Made by a program: the position numbers and the translations under genes. From Dasyornis broadbenti (taxonomy: Eukaryota; Chordata; Aves; Passeriformes; Dasyornithidae): 64,000 bases of DNA. The stretch is taken from the NCBI GenBank assembly GCA_013397935.1, contig VZRN01000634.1, positions 3,733,072 through 3,797,071 on the forward strand. Reading direction: 5' to 3'. This document shows, piece by piece, positions 62,041-64,000 of the stretch (position 1 is its first letter; each line of letters begins with the position of its first letter). The notes under the pieces were generated by a model. It was not told the DNA's origin, made no database searches, and worked only from the letters and a program-made list of their open reading frames with translations.

Positions 62041-64000
62041 AATCCTATTTAAAGATCTCTAATTACAATTTGAATTTTCTATAAATACAAAACTTCCTGT
62101 AACAGCCATTCCAAATAGATATTGCCCTTTAGTGCTGCAGAAATTTGTACCAGATTAGTAACGTGTGCTGGAGTATAGATTCTGTGAAAAGTCGAAGCAT
62201 CATACTTCAATTGAAGTGTTAGAAAAAGAGGATCAAGACATACAGAGAGCTGAATTACAGCCATGACTCTTCAGTTACACTTTGAAGATCATTTTCATTT
62301 CCATTTTGATCTTAAATCTTACTCATAAGTAATTAACATTTGGGGATGCGTGACAGATGGTATGTGCCACCTTGTCTTTTTGGGCAGTCTTTTCTTGTCT
62401 TGGCTTTTCAAGACATATTCCAGACCTAAAATAAATTTGGGGGGGAAAAGAGAGGGGAAAAAAAAAAAAAAAATTAACTTACTTTGGTTTGCAGATAGCA
62501 ATGGGAAAAAGTTGAAAGTTTCTTCTACTATTCATTCTTCCAATTTTATTTATTTTTTATATTTAAATACATTCAAATTTTTATTAGATCTGTAGGTTGC
62601 CGGATCTAGAGTAGCCTCCATTTTTGAAAACAAAAAGGCTATAAATGTAAGTATCACCAGGAGCATTATTCCAAGTACTTCTCTTCTTATGTCCCAGGTA
62701 ATGACTCTTGCAGCTGATCCACCTGATAGTCCAGAATATGAGGGATGATGCTGTCACCTCATCTGCAAACTGGAGAACCTTTAGTGATGTTCCTTGGGTT
62801 TACAGCATTCAGGATTCTCAGGTTTACCTTTATCTTCAGAGTTTGCTTTGCTTTGCTTTACTTTTTCATCAAATAGAAACATCATGAAAAATTAAGAAGA
62901 AAAAAGTATTTGGAAATTTTATTAATTTAAAGTTATCTCAGGGATGAGGCAGCCAGCTGAATTTTCAAACAGAAGGATCTGTAAGTGCACATTACTAAGC
63001 CTGCAAGGTGGCATTAAGCATCATCTTCAAATTTAAGAGTTTCCCATCAGTTCTTTGAGAGAATTGCAGTAAAATTCCTGTGTTTATTCTAAAAGTGGAT
63101 AATGAGCTTACAAATATTAGATCCAACAATTTTGCCTCACAGAAAAAAAGGTAAAACTCAACAAAAGAAGTTAGGAAATTCAAAAATACCCATTCACCCC
63201 TATTGACCTTGAAGAATCAGGCATGAATTGTGGTTGGAGCTGGTGGAGTAGGGGAGGAGGAGACTCATCCTGGAATTGTTTTAAACCTCTATTTTAATCT
63301 CTTTGATTATCTTCTACTGACCAGCTTGTATGAGAAAATACAGCAATCAAATAAGAAAGGTAAGAGAGATCATCAAACTTCCAAATCTTGCTCCCTAGTC
63401 ATTGGTTTGCCTTCACACCTTCTGGAAACAAATCTGTGCTGGCAACACCGATTAAATACACCAGGTATAAAGTGTAACTGGCAGTTAAAACCTTGTTGAA
63501 CACTGCAATGATACCACATTTCTGAGCTTGGAGGGTTGTTCATCCAGCCTGCTCAGCCAGGATGTTCATCCGGCCCGTTTACCATTTATGAGACATTGTG
63601 TTAGCATTGAATTAGCTTATAGATTGTTTTAATATGACTTGAAGCAGTAGGGTGTATAATTGTTTGAATGTTTCTTTCCACTGACTGCACAGCACTACTT
63701 CTTTCTGCACCTGAGAAGGCTTTTTCCTCCACCTGAACACTTAACAAGCAAATTTCCAGATATTCGGAAGCAAATGCAAACAATTTAGAACAAATCTTGT
63801 TCCTGTGATTAGGGCCTCAAATGAAACCCTACCAAACAAAGCCAATACAGCTGAGCTTTGTAACGTTTTCTCTTCTTTTCAGTGATTTTTTTTTTATTAT
63901 TTGCTTCAAGAAGGCATTGCAGCGTGACGCCCTTCCTTATCTTAATTCCTGTTTTTTGAAGAGAAAAATAGCGTTAAACCCTCTATATAGTGAAGCCTGT

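Larger units (their letters stand above)
53201..64000. other. Distal 5' flank; no gene seen
   Basis: Gene-poor AT-rich DNA. Contents that can be named are the 40-A tract (53452-53491), a short telomere-like stretch (54979-55000), an AT-rich block of TCTAATAT-like repeats (about 54713-54745), an A run near 57398 and a 13-G run (62028-62040). Open frames of up to 136 codons (61189-61599 minus) and 124 codons (57666-58040 plus) show no recognisable domain. No RNA gene was recognised. Confidence 0.55.

Noticed and set aside
1..64000. CRISPR arrays, operons, bacterial mobile elements or a multi-gene novel system
   Set aside because: The window is vertebrate DNA with introns, CpG islands and LINEs. 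No regularly spaced repeats with unique spacers and no gene clusters are present.

Overview
The window is vertebrate nuclear DNA, AT-rich and almost entirely non-coding. Interspersed repeats with the typical CR1 LINE 3' end point to a sauropsid, most likely a bird. The only protein-coding sequence I can defend is one exon of a delta-1 protocadherin on the minus strand. It encodes the signal peptide, the first cadherin repeat (EC1) and the start of EC2, and its N-terminus is closest to protocadherin-11 (PCDH11X) as I know the family. All other open frames look like chance frames: they lack family motifs, paired splice sites or consistent coding character.

Layout, left to right. Positions 1-790 are the start of the intron downstream of the coding exon. 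Positions 791-1374 are the exon: 44 nt of 5' UTR plus 540 nt of CDS. From 1375 to 45322 lies about 44 kb that I interpret as intron 1. It carries four CR1 fragments (two per strand), an LTR-like block, microsatellites, a 35-bp tandem duplication, a 57-bp dispersed duplication, and a 136-bp near-perfect duplication split by a single N that is probably an assembly artefact. Positions 45323-45498 look like the 3' part of a minus-strand first exon, ending in a strong donor (AAG then GTAAGA). It runs into a 949-bp assembly gap (45499-46447) inside a CpG island that continues to about 47140. The island probably holds the gene's promoter and transcription start. On its far side are a possible plus-strand exon and a GC-rich minisatellite.

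Positions 47150-64000 are gene-poor 5' flank. The main features there are a small CpG-dense patch at about 52800-53130 with a full match to the CTCF core motif, a 40-base A tract, and a very short interstitial telomere-like repeat.

If exon 1 and the coding exon are spliced together, an upstream ORF of 62 codons would end 11 nt before the protocadherin start codon. I found no new multi-gene system. The points most worth checking are the exon boundary inside the ectodomain, the uORF, the hidden promoter, and the CTCF/CpG patch.
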